From: Priestia filamentosa
GTDB taxonomy: Bacteria > Bacillota > Bacilli > Bacillales > Bacillaceae_H
Length of the DNA stretch: 64,000 nucleotides
Assembly: GCF_900177535.1 (NCBI RefSeq)
Contig: NZ_FXAJ01000002.1
Coordinates: forward strand, 186,001 to 250,000
Reading direction: 5' to 3'
Translations under genes and position numbers: made by a program
Notes under the pieces: generated by a model
The model's input: only the letters and a program-made list of their open reading frames with translations
Told to the model about the DNA's origin: nothing
Database searches by the model: none
Shown: positions 27,112-35,729 of the stretch, in pieces
Numbering within the stretch: position 1 is the stretch's first letter
Layout: every line of letters begins with the position of its first letter

Positions 27112-28500
27112 ATGAGTAAACCATCTTCATCTATTTTTTTGTCACCTTCTGAGCGGTCGGGAAAACCAAAGGAACTCTTTTTTATTTGGTTTGCAAGTAA
27201 TATTGGAATTTTAGGTGTTGTATACGGCACAATGATTGTCGGATTTGGCCTTAGCTTTTTTCAATCGCTGCTTGCGGCTATGCTTGGATCGTTATCTTTT
27301 ATCCTTGTTGGATTAACAAGTATTTCAGGTAAAAATACGGGAGCAAATATGCTCACGTTATCTCGAGCAGCTTTCGGAAGAAAAGGAAACTATTTTCCAA
27401 CGTTTATGGTCTGGATGAGTTTTGTTGGTTGGCTTGCTGTTAATGTTATTACAGGCACTTTAACATTGTTGTCATTACTTAATGTTTGGGGTTTAAACAC
27501 AACGTCGTTGCTAACAGTTGTCAGCCTTTTTGCTTTTTCTCTTCTTGTTTTACTTTCAAATTTATTTAGTCAAAAAGTACTTGTAAAAGCTCAAACCCTT
27601 TTTACATACGTTTTTGGTTTGTTAACCCTTTTTGTAATAGCCTTACTTATTCCAAAAACAAACTGGCAAGCTTTGTTTCAAATAAATAACGGCGATTGGT
27701 TAACGTCTTTTCTTCCTGCTGTTTCTATTATTATTGCAGGTACTGGCATTGGATGGGTAGGGGCTGGTGCTGATTATAGCCGTTATCAACATCCTAAAAC
27801 TTCTTCTCGATCTGTTGTTATGAGCGTAACTTTAGGAGCTTTTTTTCCGTTATTTATTATTATGAGCGCTGGAATTTTAATGACAACGTCCGTTCCGTCA
27901 TTAGGAACAGCGGATAATCCAATTAATGTAATTAGTCAATCTCTTCCATCTTGGATGACGGCTCTTTATTTTCTTACAGCTTTAGGTGGATTAATTCCGC
28001 AATGTATTTTAAGTTTAAAATCAGCGCGTACAAATTTACAGACGTTAGATATTCATGTGAAAGACTCCACAGCGATTTTTATCCATGCTATCATTATTAT
28101 TGCTCTTCCTGTGTATGTTTTGTTTTTCTCTGAAAATTTCCTAGGAGATTTTCAGATTTTCTTAGGACTAGTCGGAATTGGGTTAGCTTCTTGGGGAGCT
28201 ACGTTTCTCGTTGATTTTGCTCTTGTTCGGAGGAAATTTGGGTATGATCTAAAACTGTTGAGCAACAAGGCAGAGGTAATAAATCCAGCGGGACTTTTAA
28301 GTTGGTTGATTGGAATTGCAGCAGGTCTGGCGTTTACAAATACGTCATTTTTTACTGGGCCATTTGCAAGAGGGATTTTTGAGGATAGTAGTTTAGGTGT
28401 ATTATTAGCATTTATTGTGAGTGGAGTTGTACAAGTTGTTTTAGTAAATGTGCAATCTTCAAAGAGTAGAGGTGTAGAAAGTGGAAAAATGGCAAAATGA
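27112..28500 (+). CDS. NCS1-family purine/cytosine-type permease
   Basis: A 462-residue transporter with about 12 helices of the NCS1 (CodB/Fur) family. Typical elements: FIWFASNIGILGVVYG in helix 1, GKNTGANMLTLSRAAFG ahead of helix 3, and GADYSRYQ in the helix 5-6 region. It starts 12 bases after the hydrolase gene and overlaps the kinase gene by 20 bases. Likely takes up a nucleobase-, nucleoside- or related heterocycle-containing substrate used by the neighbours. Confidence 0.88.
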   Translation: MSKPSSSIFLSPSERSGKPKELFFIWFASNIGILGVVYGTMIVGFGLSFFQSLLAAMLGSLSFILVGLTSISGKNTGANMLTLSRAAFGRKGNYFPTFMVWMSFVGWLAVNVITGTLTLLSLLNVWGLNTTSLLTVVSLFAFSLLVLLSNLFSQKVLVKAQTLFTYVFGLLTLFVIALLIPKTNWQALFQINNGDWLTSFLPAVSIIIAGTGIGWVGAGADYSRYQHPKTSSRSVVMSVTLGAFFPLFIIMSAGILMTTSVPSLGTADNPINVISQSLPSWMTALYFLTALGGLIPQCILSLKSARTNLQTLDIHVKDSTAIFIHAIIIIALPVYVLFFSENFLGDFQIFLGLVGIGLASWGATFLVDFALVRRKFGYDLKLLSNKAEVINPAGLLSWLIGIAAGLAFTNTSFFTGPFARGIFEDSSLGVLLAFIVSGVVQVVLVNVQSSKSRGVESGKMAK

Positions 28501-29395
28501 AGACACGAACGAGCCTGGGCCGAAAGGAAAAGTACTTATTCTCGGTGCAGCGATTATCGATGTAATCATTAAAGTAGCAGAGCTTCCTAAAAGCGGTCAA
28601 GATATTTTTGCAAGAGCGGATCAAGTGACGGTTGGTGGTTGTGCTTATAATGTATCAAGTGTGTTAAAACAGCTTTGTATTCCACATGACTTACTTATTC
28701 CTGTTGGAGAGGGGAATTGTGCAAAGGTTATTAGAGAGGAGCTTTTGAAAGAAGAATATCCGCTTCTTATTGAAGAACCATATGACAACGGTTGGAGTTT
28801 ATGTATTGTTGAAGAAGGTGGAGAACGAACGTTTATAACCATACCAGGGATTGAAACACAGTGGAGAGAAGAATGGTTTCAGGCTATTGAAATTGACACA
28901 TACGACTACATTTATATATCAGGATACGAATTGGAAGGTCCTTCAGGCTATATTGTTACAAAAGCGCTTGAAAAACGGAAGAAAGAAGCTAAGCTAATTT
29001 TTGATCCAAGTCCAAGAATTAAATTTATTGATGAAAGTGTTATAAAAAAGGTCTTGACAAAAGGAACAATTGTTCATTCAAATAAGGCAGAACTTCTTTG
29101 CCTAACAAGTGAAAGCTCTGTTGAAGATGGAGCACGCGCTATTTTTGATAAAACGGGTGAACCTGTAATTATCACATTAGGTGCTGAAGGAACGTTCTTT
29201 TACACAGAAGAAGAAAGTGACCTTATTCCATCAGAACCTGCTCTTGTCGTTGATACAATCGGTGCAGGAGATTCACACCTTGCTTGTTTTATTGCAGGCC
29301 TTGCTGTTAATTTATCGTTAAGAGAAGCGTGTGCAGTTGGAAATGGTATTGCAAGGCTTGTTGTACAGCAATCAGGTAGTAAACTTGTCTTATAA
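28481..29395 (+). CDS. PfkB-family sugar/nucleoside kinase
   Basis: A 304-residue ribokinase-like kinase. N-terminal VLILGAAIIDVIIK and VTVGGCAYNVSSVL match PfkB signature 1. Signature 2 reads DTIGAGDSHLACF with the catalytic Asp; GDSH replaces the more usual GDAF. The GTG start follows AGAGGTG inside the end of the permease gene, implying translational coupling. Probably phosphorylates the sugar released by the upstream hydrolase. YegV-like or pseudouridine-kinase-like function are both possible; no psuG partner is present. Confidence 0.87.
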   Translation: MEKWQNEDTNEPGPKGKVLILGAAIIDVIIKVAELPKSGQDIFARADQVTVGGCAYNVSSVLKQLCIPHDLLIPVGEGNCAKVIREELLKEEYPLLIEEPYDNGWSLCIVEEGGERTFITIPGIETQWREEWFQAIEIDTYDYIYISGYELEGPSGYIVTKALEKRKKEAKLIFDPSPRIKFIDESVIKKVLTKGTIVHSNKAELLCLTSESSVEDGARAIFDKTGEPVIITLGAEGTFFYTEEESDLIPSEPALVVDTIGAGDSHLACFIAGLAVNLSLREACAVGNGIARLVVQQSGSKLVL

Positions 29396-29431
29396 AAGAG
29401 ATGATGCGAATTTCGCATCGTCTCTTTTTTT
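29394..29431 (+). terminator. Terminator of the hydrolase-permease-kinase operon
   Basis: 16-bp stem with one G-U pair, 29394-29409 with 29413-29428, ATT loop, T-run. Confidence 0.88.
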
Positions 29432-29635
29432 AGTGATTTCTTCTAAAGAAAAACAATAAGAAACACATTTTTTCTAAAAAGAAAGAATGAGTGTTAAAAG
29501 ATATGACAATTGTGAGGTTTGAATTTAGAAAATCGTCTATGATTTACAAAAGATTACTAAGGAAATTAATTTTTGTAAGAGTATAGGACATACCTTGCTT
29601 TTTTAGAGGGAACAGGAAGGAGAGGAGAAAGAGGG

Positions 29636-30673
29636 ATGGAGAATATATATGACATTCTAACTTTGTTGAAATGTTCTAAACCAAAAGCTGTTTTAGCTAC
29701 TATTATCGAAGTAGAAGGCTCATCATATCGCAAAGAAGGAACATCAATGCTCTTATTGGAAAATGGAGAAAAAGCAGGTGTTTTAAGTGCCGGATGTTTA
29801 GAAGAAGATTTATTTCAACGTGCAGCAGACTTCTTTGGAACATCAAAATCGGCTACTTTTACATTTAACATGAAGAGCGAAGACGACTTGCTATGGGGGA
29901 CCGGAGCTGGATGTAATGGAATTATTCACGTGCTTGTTCAAGGAATAGATGAAAAACTGCGTAAGCATTTACTAACGCTTGGAGAATTTTTAAAACACGG
30001 TAAAACGGTAACCGTTGTAAAGAAAATTACGCATGATTTAAGAGTTTCTCACTATCTGTTTATTTCAGAAGATGAATATGTTTTCGGAGAATGGGAAGGA
30101 GCAGTTTCTCCAAATGTAAAAAAATTGATGTTATATGGAAAAGAAAAGAGTGGTGTGGCATTTTTTAACGAACATGCCTCATATGTATATGTTCACTGTT
30201 TTTATCCAAAACCACGACTTCTATTATTTGGAGGTGGAGAAGATGCTATCCCCCTTGCAAGACTTGCAGCTCAAACTGGTTTTTCTGTGACAGTAACAGA
30301 TTGGAGAAGAAGTTACTGTCACAGGGAAGCTTTTCCTCTTGCAGATGAGCTCATTGTCTCTTTTCCACATGAAGTAATCAATAAAATGACTATTCAGCCT
30401 AAAGACTTTGTTGTCATCCTCACCCATAATTTTCAACGTGACCAAGAAATTTTATCTCTTCTAGGCAAGAAACAGCTTCAGTATGTAGGATTACTAGGAT
30501 CTGCGAATAGAACGAAGCGGCTCTTTGAAGGAAGAGAAGTTCCCCCTTATATATATAGTCCAGTTGGTCTCTCAATTGGAGCAGAAGGACCTGAAGAAAT
30601 TGCGGTTAGCATTGTGGCACAGCTTGTTCAGCAACAGCGTTTAGCAGTGAGAGAAAGCCGTACATCAGCATGA
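29636..30673 (+). CDS. pucA: XdhC/CoxI-family xanthine dehydrogenase maturation factor
   Basis: A 345-residue XdhC-type factor that sulfurates/inserts molybdenum cofactor into xanthine dehydrogenase. N-terminal CoxI part with VEGSSYRKEGTSML and LSAGCLEEDL; C-terminal Rossmann-like XdhC part with LLLFGGGEDAIPLARLA and VGLLGSANRTKRL. First gene of a five-gene operon in the order pucABCDE known from B. subtilis. Overlaps the next gene by 4 bases. Confidence 0.93.
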   Translation: MENIYDILTLLKCSKPKAVLATIIEVEGSSYRKEGTSMLLLENGEKAGVLSAGCLEEDLFQRAADFFGTSKSATFTFNMKSEDDLLWGTGAGCNGIIHVLVQGIDEKLRKHLLTLGEFLKHGKTVTVVKKITHDLRVSHYLFISEDEYVFGEWEGAVSPNVKKLMLYGKEKSGVAFFNEHASYVYVHCFYPKPRLLLFGGGEDAIPLARLAAQTGFSVTVTDWRRSYCHREAFPLADELIVSFPHEVINKMTIQPKDFVVILTHNFQRDQEILSLLGKKQLQYVGLLGSANRTKRLFEGREVPPYIYSPVGLSIGAEGPEEIAVSIVAQLVQQQRLAVRESRTSA

Positions 30674-31266
30674 AAATAGCGGGAATCTTTCTAGCTGCAG
30701 GTTCTAGCAAGAGAATGGGAGTAAATAAATTATCTTTACCTTTTCAAACCTCTACCATCGGAAATACATCTCTTTCACATGCTCTTTTATCTCAACTTCA
30801 TACAATTATCGTTGTTCACCGTCCAAATGATGATCTTTTTTGGATGAACAAAAGTGATAAAAGAGTTCACTTCGTTTCTTGTATCAGAGCTGAAAAAGGG
30901 CAGGCATATTCATTAAAGTGTGGTGTGCAAGAAGCAATACATCAACAAGTAAATGCAGTTGTTGTTCTTCTGGCAGATCAGCCTTTTGTAACTTCTACAA
31001 TGATTAATCATCTAATGTTCACCTACTCTAAGCAACCGTTCCTTTCCTTTATTGCCCCTCGTTTTCAAGGGACGATGGCGCCTCCTATCTTATTTGCGGA
31101 TAGTATGTTTCCTCTTCTTTTAAGTTTAGAAGGAGATATAGGAGCTAGGAAGATCTTGAAACATAGAAGTGATGGTCTTTTTCTTTCTTATAAGGAAAAG
31201 AAGTGGCTCTATGATATTGATACAAAAGAAGCATATGAACATGTTTTTCGGGAAAGGAGAAAATGA
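30670..31266 (+). CDS. pucB: Molybdenum cofactor nucleotidyltransferase (MocA/MobA-like)
   Basis: A 198-residue NTP transferase. The signature LAAGSSKRMGVNKL at the N-terminus binds nucleotide and LLADQPFV is the metal-binding block. It probably makes the dinucleotide (cytidylyl) form of molybdopterin needed by xanthine dehydrogenase. Both ends overlap neighbours by 4 bases, so translation is coupled. Confidence 0.9.
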   Translation: MKIAGIFLAAGSSKRMGVNKLSLPFQTSTIGNTSLSHALLSQLHTIIVVHRPNDDLFWMNKSDKRVHFVSCIRAEKGQAYSLKCGVQEAIHQQVNAVVVLLADQPFVTSTMINHLMFTYSKQPFLSFIAPRFQGTMAPPILFADSMFPLLLSLEGDIGARKILKHRSDGLFLSYKEKKWLYDIDTKEAYEHVFRERRK

Positions 31267-32156
31267 TGATTAACGAAGCAATGACAAGCACGCCGTATGT
31301 TTGGATACCAAATACAATTACAGAAGCTCTTGATATGAAGAGAAAGCTAGGACTAAAAGCAGAATTTATTGCAGGGGGCACCCTCCTTCAACTTCAATGG
31401 GAAAAAAGTGGAGAGATGCCGAAGCATTTAATTAGTTTAGAAAACATAACAGAACTTACAGGCATTACGGAATATAAAGAAAAAGAACTTTCTATTAGAC
31501 TAGGTGCTCTTTCAACGCTCTCACATTGTCTTAAAAATGAACTTATTAAAAAGTACGCTCCATTTTTACAAGAAGCTCTTAGAGAAATAGGGTGTATTTC
31601 TGTTCGGAACAGAGGAACAATTGGGGGAAACATAACTGGTGTTTATGGGGATCTTCTTCCTCTTTTGGTTGCAATTGATGCAGAAATTGAAGTGTTTACA
31701 CCAAAGGGTTATGAACGAAAGAAAATTGTGAAATGGTTAGAGGAGCGGAAGCTTAATCGTATCTATGAAGAAATAGTAACGGCCATTTATCTTAAAAAGC
31801 AATATGAATCTACTTTCTATCAAAAAGTAGGCGGCAGGGAAGCTTTTATACTTTCAACGCTAACAGTTGCTGGCTATATTGAAAAAGATAAGGAAGAAAT
31901 AAAGGAAGTTCGTCTTGTAACAGGCTATGCAAACAATGAGACAAAACGCCTTTTTAATTGTGAAGACTGGATTAAAAAAAACGTGAAAAAAAGAGAAGAT
32001 TTAAGGTTATTAAAAGAAAAGATAAGAAAAGAATTTCGCCCTTATACAGATGCTATTGCCTCTGGGACATATCGCCAAAAGCTTGCTTGTAACATTATTG
32101 AAGAAAAAGTACACAAAGTTTTATTTGGGGAGAAGATGAAAGAGGAGGGGCTTTGA
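31263..32156 (+). CDS. pucC: Xanthine dehydrogenase, FAD-binding subunit
   Basis: A 297-residue FAD subunit. FIAGGTLLQLQW and CISVRNRGTIGGNITG are the two FAD-binding blocks of the molybdenum hydroxylase FAD family, followed by a CO-dehydrogenase flavoprotein C-terminal domain. It passes electrons from the Fe-S subunit to NAD+ or another acceptor. Overlaps pucB by 4 bases; its stop codon overlaps the pucD start. Confidence 0.92.
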   Translation: MMINEAMTSTPYVWIPNTITEALDMKRKLGLKAEFIAGGTLLQLQWEKSGEMPKHLISLENITELTGITEYKEKELSIRLGALSTLSHCLKNELIKKYAPFLQEALREIGCISVRNRGTIGGNITGVYGDLLPLLVAIDAEIEVFTPKGYERKKIVKWLEERKLNRIYEEIVTAIYLKKQYESTFYQKVGGREAFILSTLTVAGYIEKDKEEIKEVRLVTGYANNETKRLFNCEDWIKKNVKKREDLRLLKEKIRKEFRPYTDAIASGTYRQKLACNIIEEKVHKVLFGEKMKEEGL

Positions 32157-34405
32157 TGAACGAAACAATAAAAGACAGAGTTCGTCCTGATGGAAAGGAG
32201 AAAGTAACAGGTGAACTTAAATATTTAACAGACTTAACTTTTCCAAATATGCTGTATGGAAAAGTACTCAGAAGTAAGTATCCTCATGCAAATATCCTCT
32301 CAATCTGTACGAAAAAAGCTGAAGAATTAGCAGGAGTAAAAGCGGTTGTAACGAGTAAAGATGTGAAGGGAATGAATCGATTTGGAATTGTTTTTCCTGA
32401 TCAACCTGTTTTTTGTGAAGAGCGAGTTCGCTATATAGGAGATGCTATTGCAGCGGTAGCAGCTGAAAATGAACGGATAGCTGAACAGGCATTAGAGCTT
32501 ATTGAAGTATGTTATGAAGAGCTTCCTATCATTTCTAGTCCAGAACAAGCCTTAGAGAAAAATGCTGTGAAACTTCATCCAAATGGCAATGTTTTATATC
32601 AAGCCCAGTATGAAAAAGGAGATGTTGAAGAAGGATTTGCAAACTGTGACATAATTATTGAGGAAACATATAAGTTGCCTCGGCAAGCCCATCTTTATAT
32701 GGAAACAGAAGGAGGAGTTGTAGTTCCAGAAGAGGATGGAAAGATTACGGTTTACATGGGAACACAGCATGGCTATAAAGATCGTTTTCAGCTTGCTCGT
32801 ATTCTTGCCATTCCTGAACAGGATATAAGAGTTGTTTCAAGTCCAATGGGAGGATCTTTTGGTGGGAAGGATGAGCTCAATGTGCAGCAATATGGAGCAA
32901 TTCTTGCCCTGAAAACGCAGCAACCTGTGAAACTTCATCAAACTAGACGTGAATCCATTCGTTCAAGTATAAAACGTCATCCAATGAAAATTAGGATGAA
33001 AACAGGTGCAACAAGAAAAGGAAAAGTGCTTGCTCAAGAGACAAATATTATAGCAGATACAGGAGCCTATGCAACATTAGGGCCAGCAGTATTGGATTTT
33101 GCAGTTGAACATGCTATAGGTCCTTACCTTATTCCCCATGTTAAAACAAAAGGAGTTTCTGTTTTTACTAATAATGGTGTAGCAGGGGAGTTTCGGGGGT
33201 TTGGAGGAAATCAAATTACGTTTGCACTTGAGGGTCAAATGGATCGTTTAGCTGAGGAACTTAAGTTAGAACCTCTTCAAATTCGAGCGCAGAATCTTAG
33301 AGAAACGTTTGATCCAGGACCCTTAGGCCAAAAAATTGCGCCAACAGATGGAGCAAGAGATGTGCTTTGTGCGATTGGAGAATCTCCTATTTTACAAAAA
33401 GAGAGAAGGAGAAAAGAAGGAAAGCTGATTGGAGTAGGCGCAGCTATAACAATGCATGGTGGTGGGTTAGGATTTGGACGACTTGACGCAGCTGGTGGGC
33501 GACTTTCTTTAACGAAAGATGGAGATATTGAAATATCTTTTGGATTTGAAGAATGTGGGCAAGGATTGCTATCTGTTATTGAAAATATTACAACAGAGGA
33601 GTTTGGATGTGCTCCAGAAGATTTGAAAATTGTGATTGGAGATACTAAATATGTTCCTTCTTCTGGATCTTCAACTGCGTCAAGAGGCACAAGTATGGTA
33701 TGGCAAGCAATTCAAAGAATGAAAGGAGAATTTAAAGCTCAATTACTACAAGGAGTTTCTCAGTTTCTCAATTTGCCGACTGACTGCCTTTTATTAGGAG
33801 AAGGAGGGATATGGTATAAACAAGACGAGCGTGATAGCCTGTGCATAACATACAAAGAAGTGGCTAAGCGTGTTTTTTCTCACAGACTCCCTTGTGTTGA
33901 AACTTATTTTCATTTTCCAACAACTCCTGATGCTGTTGTTGGAGGTCATTTTCTATACGCGTTCGGAGCTGTTGCGGTTGAAGTTGAAATAGATGTTATA
34001 ACTGGAATGGCAAAAGTGACAAAAATGGACCATGCTATTGCGGCAGGACCTGTCATAAGCGAACGAGGTTATCGAGGGCAAATTGAAGGAGGAGCGGCTA
34101 TGGCTCTTGGCTATTCTCTAATGGAAGATTCACATATATGTAGCGGATTATATACAAGAGATAATATTGACACATACCTTATTCCAAGTATTTCTGATTT
34201 GCCTCTTCAAATGAACATCAACAAAATTGAGACGCTCTATAAAGAAGATAGCTATGGTCCTAGAGGCGTTGGAGAAATCGGAACAATTGCTGTTGCTCCT
34301 GCTATTGCAGCAGCTGTTTATGATGCTACTAAGTGCTTTGTAAATAAACTTCCTCTTCAACCTGAAAATATATTAGATCATCTTGAGGAAGGAGTGAGAA
34401 AATGA
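32156..34405 (+). CDS. pucD: Xanthine dehydrogenase, molybdopterin-binding subunit
   Basis: About 749 residues, the catalytic large subunit. Contains the N-terminal a/b hammerhead domain (about 15-120), GGSFGGKDE near the Mo site, GEFRGFGGNQ, and the active-site Glu in GVGEIGTIAVAPA near the C-terminus. Start ATG 32156, since GAGGAGGGG lies 6 bases upstream; TTG 32153 also fits but is less likely. It oxidises hypoxanthine and xanthine to urate, linking to the uricase branch at 52.5-57 kb. Confidence 0.94.
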   Translation: MNETIKDRVRPDGKEKVTGELKYLTDLTFPNMLYGKVLRSKYPHANILSICTKKAEELAGVKAVVTSKDVKGMNRFGIVFPDQPVFCEERVRYIGDAIAAVAAENERIAEQALELIEVCYEELPIISSPEQALEKNAVKLHPNGNVLYQAQYEKGDVEEGFANCDIIIEETYKLPRQAHLYMETEGGVVVPEEDGKITVYMGTQHGYKDRFQLARILAIPEQDIRVVSSPMGGSFGGKDELNVQQYGAILALKTQQPVKLHQTRRESIRSSIKRHPMKIRMKTGATRKGKVLAQETNIIADTGAYATLGPAVLDFAVEHAIGPYLIPHVKTKGVSVFTNNGVAGEFRGFGGNQITFALEGQMDRLAEELKLEPLQIRAQNLRETFDPGPLGQKIAPTDGARDVLCAIGESPILQKERRRKEGKLIGVGAAITMHGGGLGFGRLDAAGGRLSLTKDGDIEISFGFEECGQGLLSVIENITTEEFGCAPEDLKIVIGDTKYVPSSGSSTASRGTSMVWQAIQRMKGEFKAQLLQGVSQFLNLPTDCLLLGEGGIWYKQDERDSLCITYKEVAKRVFSHRLPCVETYFHFPTTPDAVVGGHFLYAFGAVAVEVEIDVITGMAKVTKMDHAIAAGPVISERGYRGQIEGGAAMALGYSLMEDSHICSGLYTRDNIDTYLIPSISDLPLQMNINKIETLYKEDSYGPRGVGEIGTIAVAPAIAAAVYDATKCFVNKLPLQPENILDHLEEGVRK

Positions 34406-34932
34406 GTTATGAAAAAATAGAAAAGCATTATTTGAAAGAAGAACGAAAAAAATTAAAGCTTACTTTTTCTGTAAATGATGAAAAATTTACAATTACTGTC
34501 TCTCCGACAAAAAGACTTGTCGATATTTTGCGAGACGATCTCTCTTTAACAGGTACAAAAGTTTCTTGTGGAATTGGTAGATGTGGGGCATGTTTGGTTT
34601 TAATGGATGGAAATTTAGTGAATTCGTGTTTAGTGCTCTCTTATCAAGTTCAAAATGCACATATTACTACAATTGAAGGATTAAAAAAAGGGGACCTAGA
34701 TATTTGTCAAAAAGCTTTTTTAGATGAAGGTGGATTTCAGTGTGGATATTGTACCTCAGGAATGATTATGGCCACTAAATATTTGTTTCAAGAAAACGAA
34801 AGCCCAACAGATTGCGAAATTAAAGAAGGCTTGTCTGGAAATCTCTGTCGCTGTACAGGTTATGGAGGAATTTATAGAGCAATTGATAGCATCAAACGAA
34901 CGCTTGATTCTCAACCAAAGATAGAATCATAG
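34402..34932 (+). CDS. pucE: Xanthine dehydrogenase, 2Fe-2S subunit
   Basis: A 176-residue iron-sulfur subunit. The N-terminal plant-type ferredoxin fold has CGIGRCGAC; the C-terminal four-helix domain has FQCGYCTSGM and NLCRCTGYGGI for the second cluster. An N-terminal extension of about 20 charged residues precedes the ferredoxin domain. Overlaps pucD by 4 bases. No strong terminator is visible right after it. Confidence 0.94.
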   Translation: MSYEKIEKHYLKEERKKLKLTFSVNDEKFTITVSPTKRLVDILRDDLSLTGTKVSCGIGRCGACLVLMDGNLVNSCLVLSYQVQNAHITTIEGLKKGDLDICQKAFLDEGGFQCGYCTSGMIMATKYLFQENESPTDCEIKEGLSGNLCRCTGYGGIYRAIDSIKRTLDSQPKIES

Positions 34933-35049
34933 CGTAATCGTTTCACTATATTCTTTCATTTTTTAGTAGGTTAAATGCCGTTTCGTCCTTCACTAAGTTG
35001 AATAAATTATAAAAGATGAATAAATGTACGAAGTGGAGGAGGAAGACAG

Positions 35050-35582
35050 GTGTCAGGGATAAATTTTTGTGGACCTCTAGGCAACTGTGGGGGGAAGGAG
35101 CAACGGGAGCAACGGGATCGACAGGAGCAAGGGGAGTAACAGGCCCAACAGGTACTAGTGTGACAACAAGTGGAATGTTTGCTTCAAACACGCTTGGATC
35201 TGTGATTGTTGTTGCTCTAGGTGGATCAACAAATATTCGCCTTCCGAACAACCAAAGTTTAGGAAACTTTATCGGAAATGCAAATGATACAGTTTTCACT
35301 GTTCCTGAAACAGGTCGCTATTATATTACGTATCAAATTAATACAACAGTTGGCCTTGGTATTGGAGCTGGAGCAAGGGTAACAGCAAATGGGACGCCTA
35401 TTCCAGGTACAATCTTAGTTCCGGCTGTTAGTAATGCGACATTTTACAGAGATTGTATTACGCCGCTTACAGCAGGGAGCACACTTTCTCTTCAGCTTTT
35501 TAGCAGTATTTTATTAACAGCTACTTTGATATCTGGTGGAGGAACAATCGGAGCTTCTCTCAATATAATAAGAATTCAATAG
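35050..35582 (+). pseudogene. Exosporium-type collagen-like protein with BclA-like C-terminal domain, frame broken at a G6 tract
   Basis: A GTG start at 35050 lies 6 bases after GGAGGAGGA and encodes MSGINFCGPLGNCGG, then runs into G6 (35089-35094). Beyond it, the same frame stops within about 14 codons. One added G would join it to the open frame that encodes Gly-X-Thr/Ala triplets (GATGATGSTGARG...) and a BclA/ExsF-like TNF-fold domain to 35582. The alternative unbroken reading from ATG 35016 lacks a ribosome site and gives a basic, unlikely N-terminus. So this is a frameshift mutation, a phase-variable tract, or a sequencing error. It would be a spore-surface protein. Confidence 0.65.
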
Positions 35583-35592
35583 GAAAATGAAG

Positions 35593-35624
35593 AAGGCCTT
35601 GCTTGAGTTAAAGAAGGTCTTTTT
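35593..35624 (+). terminator. Terminator after the collagen-like gene
   Basis: Imperfect stem 35593-35604 with 35611-35621 (one bulge, one G-U), followed by TTTT. Confidence 0.6.
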
Positions 35625-35729
35625 AGCATGTGTTTCTATTCTGTCAAAAAAAGAAGGGGAAAATTTATCGTATAAAACAGTGCTTTTTTATAAATTATAA
35701 GAAAAAATTGAAACATAAAGAGATGAAAA

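Noticed and set aside
29431-29635. PucR operator before pucA
   Set aside because: The TTAGTT-N5-AACTAA palindrome is absent. A TACTAA half-site exists near 29555 but is not distinctive.
33277-33690. 137-codon open frame on the minus strand inside pucD
   Set aside because: It mirrors the codons of a well-conserved gene, has no ribosome site and no recognisable motif; antisense shadow.
35016-35049. ATG at 35016 as start of the collagen-like gene
   Set aside because: No ribosome site, and the first about 25 residues are basic and unlike any spore protein; the GTG at 35050 in the other frame has a near-perfect site.
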